Source: an uncultured Chthonomonadales bacterium (lineage in GTDB: Bacteria; Armatimonadota; Chthonomonadetes; Chthonomonadales; CAJBBX01). From it: a stretch of DNA of 64,000 bases. Where the stretch lies: NCBI GenBank assembly GCA_938005745.1, contig CALLMM010000009.1, positions 1 to 64,000 of the forward strand. The letters run 5' to 3'. The position numbers and the translations under genes are program-made. The notes below the pieces were generated by a model that searched no databases, had not been told where the DNA came from, and saw only the letters and a program-made list of their open reading frames with translations. Shown here piece after piece: positions 45,893 through 55,009 of this stretch. Numbering within the stretch: position 1 is the first letter of the stretch; each line of letters begins with the position of its first letter.

Positions 45893-46588
45893 ATGAGGAA
45901 TAATAACCAGAGAAAGGGACAAAGGGCAGCGCGATCGTTTCCGCGAATCTCTGTATGGCGGGTCGTCGGATGCCTGGCGGTCCTCCTGCCGGCTCTGAGC
46001 GGCGCGAACGCGCGGGCGGATCGCAATGTGCTGGCTCCGCGCGGACTGGTCGCCAGTCCCGGACTGCTGCGGCTGGAGTATCTGATCCGCGAGTCGGACT
46101 CCCGCTCCAGTCTGGGCTGGGCGACGTTCGGCTTGCCGGTCGAGGATCTGGGGCTGGACGTGGAGCTGGAGCGGTTTGACCTCAACCGCCGCGCGCGCGA
46201 AACCGTGAGCCTTCAGTATACGCTGACGGGCAACGCCTTCAGCGACATCGCCCCGGCGGTCTCGGTCGGCGTCCGCGACAGCCTCAATCGCGGACGCGAA
46301 GGGCGGGCGTTCTTCCTGTCCATGACCAAAACCTTCGGGCTGAGTCTCGCTCAGGATCGTATTCTGCGTGACCTGAAAGCGCACGCGGGATACGGCACTC
46401 GCCGCCTGGGCGGTCTCTGGATCGGGGTGCAGGGCAAGTTTCGACCCGGGTTCACCGTTCATGCCGAATATCTGGCGCACCGTCTGAACGCCTCGGTCTC
46501 CTGGCCCGTGTCGGGTCCGCTGGAGATGCGCGCCTATTCGCTGGACGGCAATCTGTTTTATGGAGCCTCCCTGGTATTCATCAAGTAG
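45893..46588 (+). CDS. Unknown exported protein, possible outer-membrane beta-barrel
   Basis: 231 residues; the N-terminus has a basic stretch and a hydrophobic segment (VVGCLAVLLPALSGANARA). The mature part is made of alternating, amphipathic stretches (LLRLEYLIRESDSRSSLGWA, ETVSLQYTLTGNAF, GFTVHAEYLAHRLNASVSW) and the last residues FYGASLVFIK end on a Phe near the C-terminus, which suits a small barrel. No family recognised. It follows the aminotransferase by 30 bases in the same direction. Confidence 0.6.
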   Translation: MRNNNQRKGQRAARSFPRISVWRVVGCLAVLLPALSGANARADRNVLAPRGLVASPGLLRLEYLIRESDSRSSLGWATFGLPVEDLGLDVELERFDLNRRARETVSLQYTLTGNAFSDIAPAVSVGVRDSLNRGREGRAFFLSMTKTFGLSLAQDRILRDLKAHAGYGTRRLGGLWIGVQGKFRPGFTVHAEYLAHRLNASVSWPVSGPLEMRAYSLDGNLFYGASLVFIK

Positions 46589-46603
46589 AAGGAGCGGAGC
46601 GGT

Positions 46604-46627
46604 AAAAGAGGTCTGCGCGCCTCTTTC
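46604..46627. terminator. Weak bidirectional hairpin terminator
   Basis: AAAGAGG / CCTCTTT arms with an eight-base loop sit 15 bases past the stop at 46588. The U-tract is short (TTT), so termination is uncertain. Confidence 0.35.
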
Positions 46628-46645
46628 GCCCTCACTATAGAGAAG

Positions 46646-47764
46646 ATGACTTCGTACGCGAACGCACAAGCGCCGACAGATGGACGCCGCGTGGCTCTGA
46701 TCAAGAGCCTGACGACCAATAATCGCTTCTATACGCTGGTCACCGCGGAATCGGGCATCCGAAACGCCGATACGGTCGAGCGGATTCCGGAGGATCTGCA
46801 TCTCGGCATCGCCTATCCGTGTCTGGAAGACGGCTTGAACGACTTTGCGGTGATCCGCACCACCTATGAGACGCTGGAGTTCTTCCCGGACGACGAGGAG
46901 ATGCGCCGCGAGTTGATGGAGATCATCCATGACGCGCGCGCCAAACTGACCCGGCGCTTGGAGGAGCTGCGAGAACGGATCGCCGCCCGCAAAGCGCACT
47001 TTCTGGGAACCGACCTGGAGGAGTTTAAAGCCTATCTGCTGGACGTGGTGCATCGCGGCTACCCGCGCCGCAACCTGGACAGCATGATGAAGCTGAACGT
47101 CTTCATGTCGGTGGCGGAGGCGGAGGGAAGCTCCAACGGCATCGAGCCGCTCTACCATTTCGAGTTCCGGCACGAGTCGGATGTGCCCCGTCTGGCGCAG
47201 CTTCCGGCGCGCGAGTTTGTCGCCGCGCTGTTCGCCGATGTGCTGGAGAGCGTGCAGGACGACTCCAACTACGCCAACCGCTACCTGTTCGACCGCAACG
47301 TCTTTCAGAAGTTCATCGCGCTGATGTTCGTCAACTACGCGACGACCGACCCGATCTTCTACGGGATCAACAAGGCGGACTACGGGGTCTCCGAAGACAA
47401 GGAGATGGATACGACGCCGCTCTATCTGGCGGTCGGGCGGGAGCTGCGCAGCATCGAGGCGCAGCTTGAACTGGAAGACCGGCTTGCCCGGGGCGAGTAT
47501 CCGCCGGTGGAGGCTCCGGCGGCTGCCATGGAAGAGGCAGTGCAGCTGCCGCAGGAGGTGCTGCTGCCCGGCACGCTGATCAACGAAGACGTGCTGCTGG
47601 GACCGATCGCCTCCATCTGCGCCGCCGCCAAGCAGCTCCGGAAACAGGAGGACCGCGAGACGACAGAGTTCGCGCGAATCATCCTGGCGGATGCCTCGCG
47701 GCTGGTGCAGGAGTTGAAGCGTCTGAACCTGCTCTCCCCCATGGCGAACGACCCGGGCGCGTAG
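46646..47764 (+). CDS. Conserved-looking unknown cytoplasmic protein
   Basis: 372 residues with no signal peptide or membrane helix. The middle is predicted alpha-helical and acidic (EEMRRELMEIIHDARAKLTR, EELRERIAARKAHFLG); it has a distinct central segment VHRGYPRRNLDSMMKLNV and FYGINKADYGVSEDKEMD. No family recognised. Weak ribosome site (AGAGAAG directly before the ATG). It lies just upstream of the hopanoid promoter but on a separate transcript, so a hopanoid link is only positional. Confidence 0.6.
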   Translation: MTSYANAQAPTDGRRVALIKSLTTNNRFYTLVTAESGIRNADTVERIPEDLHLGIAYPCLEDGLNDFAVIRTTYETLEFFPDDEEMRRELMEIIHDARAKLTRRLEELRERIAARKAHFLGTDLEEFKAYLLDVVHRGYPRRNLDSMMKLNVFMSVAEAEGSSNGIEPLYHFEFRHESDVPRLAQLPAREFVAALFADVLESVQDDSNYANRYLFDRNVFQKFIALMFVNYATTDPIFYGINKADYGVSEDKEMDTTPLYLAVGRELRSIEAQLELEDRLARGEYPPVEAPAAAMEEAVQLPQEVLLPGTLINEDVLLGPIASICAAAKQLRKQEDRETTEFARIILADASRLVQELKRLNLLSPMANDPGA

Positions 47765-47785
47765 GCGAAAATCGGGCGAGCGGGG

Positions 47786-47814
47786 TTGACAGGAATACTT
47801 AGCATCGCTAAAAT
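47786..47814 (+). promoter_or_regulatory. Sigma-70 promoter of the hopanoid operon
   Basis: TTGACA (47786-47791), exactly 17 bases, TAAAAT (47809-47814). The expected start lies near 47821, leaving a ~195-base leader before the shc GTG. That leader has small hairpins (CGCCC/GGGCG around 47890) but no riboswitch that I recognise. Confidence 0.75.
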
Positions 47815-48017
47815 ATCTGACGCGAAAGCCTGAAGGCATCCATGCGCCGCAGAAGCGCTTGCGGGAACTCTTGACGCCGCTCAGTGCGCCCTAATAAGGG
47901 GCGAATCTCTCACGCATTCTGCAAAAGACAGATCTCCACAAAACATGGAAAGGCTTTTTACCGTGCGCCTGTACGCATAAGGTCGCCGTTTGACCGGTAA
48001 AAGATCATGGGGCGACT

Positions 48018-50108
48018 GTGGATCGAAAACTGGACCAGGAACGACTGAACAGCACCTCCTACGCTGTCACACATACTCGCGGAGTGCGCGAGTCCGAACG
48101 GAAGATACAGGACGGGGCGGTCCCCTCCCCTGACCGGGAGGAGACGGCTACCTCCCACGATGTTGAAGAGGCGATTGCCCGCGCGCGCAACTGGCTGCTG
48201 GATCATCAGCACGAGGATGGGCACTGGGTCGGCGAGTTTGAGGGCGACACCATCCTGGAGACCGAATATGTGCTGCTGATGCAGTTTCTCGGAAACCCCG
48301 ACCGGGAGAAGATGCGCAAGCTGTGCAACTACGTGGTGCGCCACTGGCAGAACGAAGACGGCGGCTTCCCCATCTTCCCCGGCGGCAGATCCGATATCAG
48401 CGCCTCGGTCAAAGCCTACTTTGCCTGCAAACTGGCGGGACACTCCCCCGACGAGCCGTTTATGCAGCGTATGCGCGAGTGCATTCTGAAGCTCGGCGGC
48501 GTAACCCGCTGCAACACCTTCACCAAGCTCTATCTCTCCATCTTCGGTCAGTACGACTGGGAGGGCGTCCCGACCATCCCGCCGGAACTGTTCTTCGCAC
48601 CCAACTGGTTCTATCTGAACATCTACGAGATGTCCTCCTGGTCGCGCGCGATCCTGGTTCCGCTGGCGATCATCAACTCGTATCGTCCGTCGCGCCCGAT
48701 CCCGCCGGGCTGCGGCATCGAAGAGCTGTTTGTCGGCGGACGACACGGCAGACACCTGCGCCTGCCCTGGGATCGGCGCCCCCTGACCTGGCGAAATATC
48801 TTCCTGCTGGTGGATGCCGCGCTGAAGCTGCACGACAAAAGCCCGGTGAAGCCGCTGCGCCGGCGGGCTCTGCGGGCGGCGGAGGAGTGGATCCGCGAAC
48901 GGCAGCGGGGCAGCGGCGGGCTGGGAGCCATCTTCCCGGCGATGACGCACGCGGTCATGGCGTATAAGTGTCTCGGCTATCCCGACGACCATCCGGCGAT
49001 CCAGCACGAGATGTGCGAGCTGAAGAAGTTTGAGATCGAAGAGGGCGACGAGATCCGGCTGCAGCCCTGTCTGTCGCCGGTCTGGGATACGGCGATCGCC
49101 CTCAACGCCCTGCTGGACAGCGGCGTCCCCGCTGATCACCCCGCCATCCAGAAAGGGGTGGAGTGGCTGCTCTCTCGACAGACGGTCTCCAAAGGCGACT
49201 GGGCGGTGAAGGTGCCCAACGTGGAGCCGGGAGGATGGTACTTCGAATACGAGAACGAGTACTATCCCGATGTAGACGACACTGTGATGGTGCTGATGGC
49301 GCTCTACAAGGCGCACTGCCCCAACGGCGAGCACTGGACGAGCGCGCCGGAGCGGGTGCGTCAGGCGATGGAGCGCGGCTTGAACTGGGTCTTCGCCATG
49401 CAGAACCGCGACGGCGGCTGGGCGTCCTTCGACAAGGACAATACCCGCATGGTGCTGCAGTATGTGCCGTTCGCCGACCATAACGCCATGCTCGACCCCG
49501 CCACCACCGACATTACCGCCCGCACGCTGGAGTGTTTGAGCTTCTTCGATGTGCCGAAGACGGACCGGCGCGTGCGGCGTGCGCTGGCGTTTATCCGCAA
49601 GGAGCAGGAGCCGGACGGCTCCTGGTTCGGACGCTGGGGCGTCAACTATATCTACGGAACATGGCAGGCGCTGCGCGGACTGGCGCGAATCGGCGAAGAT
49701 ATGAAGCAGACGATGTACCAGCGGGCGGTGCAGTGGCTCAAGAGCGTGCAGAACTTCGACGGCGGCTGGGGCGAGTCGTGCCTCTCCTATGACGATCCGC
49801 TCTGCTTCAAAGCCAAAGGACCGAGCACGCCCTCGCAGACCGCCTGGGCGCTGATGGGGCTGATCAATGCGGACGGAGCCGAAAGCGTGGAGGTGAGGCG
49901 CGGAATCGAGTTCCTGCTGCAGACCCAGCGCGCGGACGGCTCCTGGGATGAGGAGTTCTTCACCGGAACCGGCTTCCCGCGCGTCTTCTACATCAAGTAC
50001 CATCTCTACCGGCACTACTTCCCCCTCTGGGCGCTGGGACAGTATGTGCAGGCGGTGAAGGGGCGCAAAGCCTCCTTCTCGCACCGGACGGACAGCCGTA
50101 AAAAATAA
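48018..50108 (+). CDS. shc: Squalene-hopene cyclase
   Basis: 696 residues. The class II terpene cyclase acid motif DVDDT lies near residue 417, and the QW repeats are numerous (QNEDGGFPIF, QNRDGGWASF, QEPDGSWFGRWG, QNFDGGWGES, QRADGSWDEEF). The membrane-associated enzyme folds squalene into hopene/hopanol. GTG start; first gene of shc-hpnH-hpnA-ispH-hpnG. A terminator follows within 31 bases of the stop. Confidence 0.97.
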   Translation: MDRKLDQERLNSTSYAVTHTRGVRESERKIQDGAVPSPDREETATSHDVEEAIARARNWLLDHQHEDGHWVGEFEGDTILETEYVLLMQFLGNPDREKMRKLCNYVVRHWQNEDGGFPIFPGGRSDISASVKAYFACKLAGHSPDEPFMQRMRECILKLGGVTRCNTFTKLYLSIFGQYDWEGVPTIPPELFFAPNWFYLNIYEMSSWSRAILVPLAIINSYRPSRPIPPGCGIEELFVGGRHGRHLRLPWDRRPLTWRNIFLLVDAALKLHDKSPVKPLRRRALRAAEEWIRERQRGSGGLGAIFPAMTHAVMAYKCLGYPDDHPAIQHEMCELKKFEIEEGDEIRLQPCLSPVWDTAIALNALLDSGVPADHPAIQKGVEWLLSRQTVSKGDWAVKVPNVEPGGWYFEYENEYYPDVDDTVMVLMALYKAHCPNGEHWTSAPERVRQAMERGLNWVFAMQNRDGGWASFDKDNTRMVLQYVPFADHNAMLDPATTDITARTLECLSFFDVPKTDRRVRRALAFIRKEQEPDGSWFGRWGVNYIYGTWQALRGLARIGEDMKQTMYQRAVQWLKSVQNFDGGWGESCLSYDDPLCFKAKGPSTPSQTAWALMGLINADGAESVEVRRGIEFLLQTQRADGSWDEEFFTGTGFPRVFYIKYHLYRHYFPLWALGQYVQAVKGRKASFSHRTDSRKK

Positions 50109-50138
50109 CCTTTCTCTCCGGGACGCACGCCGGAAGTG

Positions 50139-50175
50139 GAGTCCGGGCGGATACAGGACCCGGACTCTCGTTTTT
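50139..50175 (+). terminator. Intrinsic terminator between shc and hpnH
   Basis: Perfect nine-base arms (GAGTCCGGG / CCCGGACTC), an 11-base loop, then TCGTTTTT. It would stop most shc transcripts and lower expression of the downstream hopanoid genes unless read-through or an internal promoter exists. Confidence 0.75.
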
Positions 50176-50203
50176 CTGCTGAAAAAAGGAGGGACCTGGC
50201 TCG

Positions 50204-51205
50204 ATGCGATTTCCGATAGGCTTCACGATGGCGCAGATGCGGCACCGCAACAGGATGACCAGACTGGGACACAAACGCTATCCCACCGTTCTGATGCTGG
50301 AGCCGCTCTACACCTGCAATCTTGCCTGTCTGGGCTGCTCCCTAGAGCGTCATACCGGAAAACTGAAGGACCGGATGCCGCTGGAGAAGTGTTTTCAGGC
50401 GGTGGACGACTGCGGCGCGCCCATCATCAACCTGTGCGGCGGCGAGCCGACCCTCTACCCCGAACTGCCGCAGCTCGTACAGGGGCTTATCGAACGCAGG
50501 AAGTATGTCCTCTGCTGCACCAACGCGCTCCTTCTGGACAAGAAGGTCTTCGGCGTGATCCCCCCCCACCCGCAGTTCTATCTGATGATCCATCTCGACG
50601 GGATGCGCCAGACTCACGACTATGTCTGCGGGCGCGAAGGGGTCTTCGATAGAGCCATCGCCATGCTGAAAGAGGCGAAGCGTCTGGGCTATGTGGTCAT
50701 GGTCAACACGACCGTGTTCAAAGAGACCGAGGTGGCGGAGGTCGAAGAGATGTGCAAAATGGCGGAGGAACTGAAAGCCGACGGCATCCTCCTCTCCCCC
50801 GGCTACGAGTATGAGAGCGTCGAGCGCGACATCTTCCTGACGAAAGAGCAGATTCACGAGAAGTTCAAAGCCATCCGCGAGTTCAGCAGCAAGTACAAGA
50901 TCAACGCGACCCCCTACTTCCTGGAGTTTGCGGCGGGGATGCGCGAGCTGCCCTGCGCGCCCTGGTCTACGGTCAACTACACGCCGCAGGGTTGGAAGGC
51001 TCCCTGCTATCTGATCGGCGAGCGGTTTATCGAAAGCTGGGAGGAGTTCTGGAACGACACCAACTGGGAGTACTGGGAGAGCCGTCTCAATCCCGCATGC
51101 CAGAACTGCAAGATGCACAGCGGCTTTGAACACAGCGCGGTGGAAGAAGCTATGAAGAGCTGGAAGGGCAAGATTCAACTGGCGGTCTGGTCTATCTCGA
51201 AATAG
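50204..51205 (+). CDS. hpnH: Adenosyl-hopene transferase (radical SAM) HpnH
   Basis: 333 residues. The radical SAM cluster site is C38-x3-C42-x2-C45 (CNLACLGC), and CGGEPTLYPEL is the GGEP motif. It couples 5'-deoxyadenosyl radical to hopene to give adenosylhopane, the first step of extended hopanoids. The C-terminal part has CQNC, usual for HpnH. Start ATG preceded by AAGGAGGGA. Confidence 0.96.
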   Translation: MRFPIGFTMAQMRHRNRMTRLGHKRYPTVLMLEPLYTCNLACLGCSLERHTGKLKDRMPLEKCFQAVDDCGAPIINLCGGEPTLYPELPQLVQGLIERRKYVLCCTNALLLDKKVFGVIPPHPQFYLMIHLDGMRQTHDYVCGREGVFDRAIAMLKEAKRLGYVVMVNTTVFKETEVAEVEEMCKMAEELKADGILLSPGYEYESVERDIFLTKEQIHEKFKAIREFSSKYKINATPYFLEFAAGMRELPCAPWSTVNYTPQGWKAPCYLIGERFIESWEEFWNDTNWEYWESRLNPACQNCKMHSGFEHSAVEEAMKSWKGKIQLAVWSISK

Positions 51206-51241
51206 GGCGTTCGGCGCCGAGGAGCGCGGGCGGAGGCAGGT

Positions 51242-52330
51242 ATGCCGGTTCGCCTGTCTGCGCACCTGCATCTTCCCGCCCGACGCCCCGCACCAACTCC
51301 TATGAAAGCGCTTGTGACCGGCGGAACCGGCTTTGTTGGCAGCCATGTGGTGCGCCAGCTTGTGGAGCGCGGCGACCATGTGCGCGCGCTGGTGCGCCGC
51401 ACCAGCCGTGTGGATAATCTGGAGACCATCAACTGCGAGCCGGTCTACGGCGATCTGCAGGATGTCGACTCGCTGCGGCAGGCGATCAAGGGCTGCGACG
51501 CGCTCTTCCACGTCGCCGCCGACTACCGGCTCTGGGCGCGCGATCCCCGCGAACTCTACCGCAACAACGTCGAAGGCACGCTCAACATCCTGCGGGTGGC
51601 GCAGGAGGCGGGCGTCTCAAAGATCGTCTATACCAGCACGGTCGGCGCGCTGGGCATCCCTCCGCACGGAGCCTCCGGCACGGAGGAGACCCCGGTCACG
51701 CTGGAGGATATGGTCGGTCACTACAAGCGCAGCAAGTTCCTCGCGGAGGAAGAGGTCCGGCGGATGCATCGGGAGGAGGGGCTGCCGGTCGTGCTGGTGC
51801 ATCCGAGCACACCCGTCGGCGAGGGAGACATCAAGCCGACCCCGACCGGCAAGATCATCGTGGACTTCCTCAACCGCCGGATGCCCGCCTACATTCAGAC
51901 CGGGCTGAACCTGGTGGATGTGCGCGACGTGGCGCGGGGGCATCTGCTGGCGGCGGAACGCGGGCGACCGGGAGAGCGGTATATCCTAGGGAACGAAAAT
52001 ATCACGCTGCAGGGCATTCTTCAACTGCTGGCGGAGATCACCGGACTGAAGGCTCCGCGCCGTCAGATTCCCTACAGCGTGGCATACGCAGCGGCGCTGG
52101 CAGACGACTTTCTGTTCGGCGTGCTTCTGCGACGCCCTCCGCATATTCCGCTGGAGGGTGTGAAGATGGCGCGCAAATACATGTATTTTGACGCATCGAA
52201 GGCGGTGCACGAACTGGGATTTCCGCAGTCGCCCATCCGTGACGCGCTGGCGCGCGCCGTCGAGTGGTTTGAAACGCACGGCTATGTGCGGCGAGAGAGG
52301 AACCGCGCGCGTCCGGCGGTCGGGCAATGA
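51242..52330 (+). CDS. hpnA: Hopanoid-associated sugar epimerase HpnA
   Basis: 362 residues; an extended SDR with KALVTGGTGFVGSHVV near the start, the catalytic Tyr-x3-Lys in GHYKRSKFLAEEEV, and the hopanoid-family RDPRELYRNNVEGT. Such proteins are thought to act on sugar head groups of hopanoids. The start is ambiguous: ATG 51242 has a good GGAGG but adds 20 residues before the usual MKALVTGG start at 51302. Confidence 0.9.
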   Translation: MPVRLSAHLHLPARRPAPTPMKALVTGGTGFVGSHVVRQLVERGDHVRALVRRTSRVDNLETINCEPVYGDLQDVDSLRQAIKGCDALFHVAADYRLWARDPRELYRNNVEGTLNILRVAQEAGVSKIVYTSTVGALGIPPHGASGTEETPVTLEDMVGHYKRSKFLAEEEVRRMHREEGLPVVLVHPSTPVGEGDIKPTPTGKIIVDFLNRRMPAYIQTGLNLVDVRDVARGHLLAAERGRPGERYILGNENITLQGILQLLAEITGLKAPRRQIPYSVAYAAALADDFLFGVLLRRPPHIPLEGVKMARKYMYFDASKAVHELGFPQSPIRDALARAVEWFETHGYVRRERNRARPAVGQ

Positions 52331-52379
52331 CGCCGGGAGGCTGTCAGACCGGGCGAGGAGAGGCAAAAGGAGAGCGGGG

Positions 52380-53312
52380 TTGGAGAACGGGAAAACGCGG
52401 CGGAAAGTGACGCTTGCCAGAGAGGTCGGCTTCTGTTTCGGCGTCAAACGCGCCATCAACATGACGCGCCAGTCGCTGGCGGAGCGCAACAGCGTCTTTA
52501 TTCTCGGAGACCTGGTGCATAACAAGCGGGTTACGGACGAGCTGGAGGCGCGCGGTCTGCAGAAGGTGTCCGACATTGACGACAAGAAGTCGGGCACGAT
52601 GATTATCCGGGCGCACGGGCTCCCCAAGGCGAAGATCCAGGAGGCGCGCGCCAGAGGTCTGGAGATCGTGGACGCGACCTGCCCGATCGTCCTGCGGGCG
52701 CAGGAGGCGGCGAAGACGCTGGAGGAGCGCGGCTGTCAGGTCGTCATCATCGGCGACCGCAACCATGCGGAGATCAAGGGCGTGCTGGGCGCGCTGGAGC
52801 GTCCTGCGCTGGTTATTGACAGTCTGGAGGAGCTTCGCGAGGCGAAGGCGTCCCATAAGCTGCTGCGCAAGGTCGGGGTGATCTTTCAGACGACGCACGC
52901 GCTGGAGCTTTGCCGCGAGATCATCAACGAACTGGTCTTCATGTGCAAAGAGGTGCAGATCATCAACACGATCTGCCGCCCGGTGCAGAACCGGCAGGAC
53001 GACGCGCTGGAACTGGCGTCGAAGGTAGACCTGATGCTGGTAGTCGGCAGCCGCACCAGCGCAAACACGGTCGAACTGGCGGCGCTCTGCCGCCATCACA
53101 ACCCCTTTACCATGCATATTCAGAGCGCGGAGGAGCTTCAGATCGAAGACTTCGCCTGGGCGGAGCATGTCGGCATCGCCTCCGGGCTGTCCACGCCGGA
53201 AGATCTGGTGGAGGGCGTCAAGCGCAAGATCCTCAGCTATGACGGTCCCATCCAGATGGACCTTCGCCCCGATCCGAAGAGCTACGTTCCGGCGGGAGCC
53301 GCACATCATTAG
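52380..53312 (+). CDS. ispH: 4-hydroxy-3-methylbut-2-enyl diphosphate reductase
   Basis: 310 residues from a TTG start with AAAGGAGA upstream. The three Fe-S cysteine sites are present: GFCFGV (C19), DATCP and NTICRPVQNRQ, together with the acid/base glutamate region and GLSTPEDLV. It makes IPP and DMAPP from HMBPP in the MEP pathway, so it feeds squalene synthesis. Lies inside the hopanoid operon. GTG 52407 is an alternative start. Confidence 0.96.
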   Translation: MENGKTRRKVTLAREVGFCFGVKRAINMTRQSLAERNSVFILGDLVHNKRVTDELEARGLQKVSDIDDKKSGTMIIRAHGLPKAKIQEARARGLEIVDATCPIVLRAQEAAKTLEERGCQVVIIGDRNHAEIKGVLGALERPALVIDSLEELREAKASHKLLRKVGVIFQTTHALELCREIINELVFMCKEVQIINTICRPVQNRQDDALELASKVDLMLVVGSRTSANTVELAALCRHHNPFTMHIQSAEELQIEDFAWAEHVGIASGLSTPEDLVEGVKRKILSYDGPIQMDLRPDPKSYVPAGAAHH

Positions 53313-53357
53313 GCGTAGAGGGGCGCGCCGCCGGCGGCGCGCGTCGGCAGGCGGCGC

Positions 53358-54116
53358 ATGAGAGCGCGAAAAGGACAGCCTCCCATCGGGATTCTGGTCG
53401 CCGTAGAAGAGGAGTTTCGGGCGGTCAGCCGCCGGCTGACCGCCCTGTCATTGGAGAACTGCCAGCGCGGGAACGCCGACGCCGACATCGTGATGGCAAA
53501 GTCCGGGATGGGCGCGGAACGCGCCTGCGCCTGCGCCGAAACGCTGATCGCCCGCTGCAAACCGCGCCTGCTTCTGATCGCCGGCTTCTGCGCCGGACTG
53601 ACAGAGGAGGCGGCTCCCGGAGACCTGATCCTCGCCGACGAGGCGATGGATCGAACCTCCGGTCGGCGTTACCTGCCCGCTCCCGCCCTGCTTGCCGCCG
53701 CGCAGTCGGCGCGTCCGCCGGGCATTCCGCTGCACACGGGGCGGCTCCTCACCGCAACGCGGATTGCGCGAACAAGAGGCGAAAAACAGGCGATCCGCTC
53801 CGAATGGGCGGAAGCGACCGCGCTGGATATGGAGACGACGGGCGCGGTCGCCGCCGCCGAAGCCGCCGGCATCCCCTGGCTGGCGGTGCGCGCCGTAACC
53901 GACGGTCTGCGCGACAGCCTGCCCTTCGACTTCGCGCCATGGACCGACCCGCGCACCGGCGAGATCATCCGCTCCCGCGTGGCGGCGGCGGCGCTGACCC
54001 ATCCCTGGAAGATACCCGCGCTGATCCGGCTCGGCGCGCGTTCTACGCGCGCGGCGCGCCGCCTCGCGCTCACTCTGGAGAGCCTCGTCCACGCGCTCCC
54101 CGCTCCCTCCTCCTGA
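53358..54116 (+). CDS. hpnG: Hopanoid-associated phosphorylase/nucleosidase HpnG
   Basis: 252 residues of the purine nucleoside phosphorylase/MTA-SAH nucleosidase superfamily. GILVAVEEEFRAVSRRL, SGMGAERACACAETL, the FCAGLTEEAAPGDLI loop and the substrate-binding ALDMETTGAVAAAE (M-E) are visible. HpnG removes adenine from adenosylhopane to give ribosylhopane or phosphoribohopane, after HpnH. No strong ribosome site upstream of ATG 53358. Confidence 0.9.
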   Translation: MRARKGQPPIGILVAVEEEFRAVSRRLTALSLENCQRGNADADIVMAKSGMGAERACACAETLIARCKPRLLLIAGFCAGLTEEAAPGDLILADEAMDRTSGRRYLPAPALLAAAQSARPPGIPLHTGRLLTATRIARTRGEKQAIRSEWAEATALDMETTGAVAAAEAAGIPWLAVRAVTDGLRDSLPFDFAPWTDPRTGEIIRSRVAAAALTHPWKIPALIRLGARSTRAARRLALTLESLVHALPAPSS

Positions 54117-54127
54117 CGGTGTCGGGC

Positions 54128-54224
54128 TGAGATTGCATCGGTCGCTCACGCTCCCTCGCAATGACAGAAGGGGGACGCCTTACGCCTCCCTCACAATGAC
54201 GGGAAGGGGTCGCCTGTCGCTCCC
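54128..54224. repeat. Dispersed intergenic repeat, copy 5
   Basis: GAGATTGCATCGGTCGCTCA and CGCTCCCTCGCAATGACAGA, followed by a degraded second unit CGCCTCCCTCACAATGACGG and a third CGCCTGTCGCTCCCC. It fills the gap between hpnG and the dtxR promoter. Confidence 0.8.
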
Positions 54225-54251
54225 CGCACACCAACCACGTCAATAATCTTG

Positions 54252-54280
54252 TTGACAGAACCTGTCCTGCCTGCTATAAT
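54252..54280 (+). promoter_or_regulatory. Sigma-70 promoter of the iron operon
   Basis: TTGACA (54252-54257), 17-base spacer, TATAAT (54275-54280), perfect consensus, 40 bases before the dtxR start. The AT-rich leader TTTTAACCATACTCAAAATTTT lacks a classical DtxR palindrome that I can identify. Confidence 0.8.
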
Positions 54281-54319
54281 TTTAACCATACTCAAAATTT
54301 TTTATGAGCAGGGTAAAAC

Positions 54320-55009
54320 ATGACGCCATCGGCTCCGCGCCTCTTCAGTCAGGCGGTGGAAGACTACGTGAAAGCCATCTATAAGATTCAGGGCGAAGAG
54401 GAGACCGTCTCCACCACGCACCTGGCGCGCTACATGAACAAGACGCCCGCCGCCGTGACCAAGATGATCAAACAGCTTGCGGAGCATCGGCTGATCACGC
54501 ACGCCTCCTATCGCGGCGTGCGGCTGACCCCGGCAGGCGAAAAGGTCGCGCTGGAGGTGATCCGCCATCACCGCCTGCTCGAACTCTATCTGCATCAGGC
54601 GCTCGGCTACGGCTGGGATGAGGTGGACGCCGAGGCGGAACAGCTGGAGCACCACATCTCCGAGGAGTTTGAGGAGCGGATTGACCGGATGCTGAACTAC
54701 CCGCTCACCGATCCGCACGGCGACCCGATCCCCACCCGGGACGGCGCGATCGCCCCGCGTCGCGGACTGCCGCTGCTGGAGGCGGAGACCGGCACTGCGC
54801 TGGTGATTCTGCGGGTGCGCGACCGTGACCCGGAGGCGCTGCGCTACCTGAAGCGTCTGGGCATGGAGCTGGATGTTCGGATCGTCGTGGTGGAGAAGAT
54901 GCCCTTCAACGGACCGATCATCCTGCGGATCGGGGAGGAGACCCATTCAGTCGGGCGCGAACTGGCGGGACACGTCTTTGTGGAGCCGATGGCGGAGGAG
55001 ACGGCATGA
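54320..55009 (+). CDS. DtxR/MntR-family metalloregulator (three-domain)
   Basis: 229 residues. Winged HTH at the N-terminus (STTHLARYMNKTPAAVTKMI), the metal-binding dimerisation domain (VIRHHRLLELYLHQALGY, EEFEERIDRMLNYPLTDPHGDPIP) and a C-terminal SH3/FeoA-like domain (ALVILRVRDRDPEALRY...). It represses metal-uptake genes when iron or manganese is bound. Directly upstream of feoA with overlapping ATGA, so probably controls and is co-transcribed with the iron transporter. Confidence 0.9.
   Translation: MTPSAPRLFSQAVEDYVKAIYKIQGEEETVSTTHLARYMNKTPAAVTKMIKQLAEHRLITHASYRGVRLTPAGEKVALEVIRHHRLLELYLHQALGYGWDEVDAEAEQLEHHISEEFEERIDRMLNYPLTDPHGDPIPTRDGAIAPRRGLPLLEAETGTALVILRVRDRDPEALRYLKRLGMELDVRIVVVEKMPFNGPIILRIGEETHSVGRELAGHVFVEPMAEETA

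Noticed and set aside
44648-47839. Very long minus-strand open frame (over 1000 codons) opposite the aminotransferase and unknown genes
   Set aside because: Mirror frame of real plus-strand genes in GC-rich DNA; arginine/glutamine/histidine-rich with no family motifs, while the opposite strand encodes clear proteins.
47958-50084. Long minus-strand open frame opposite shc
   Set aside because: Codon-mirror artefact; the plus strand encodes a complete squalene-hopene cyclase.
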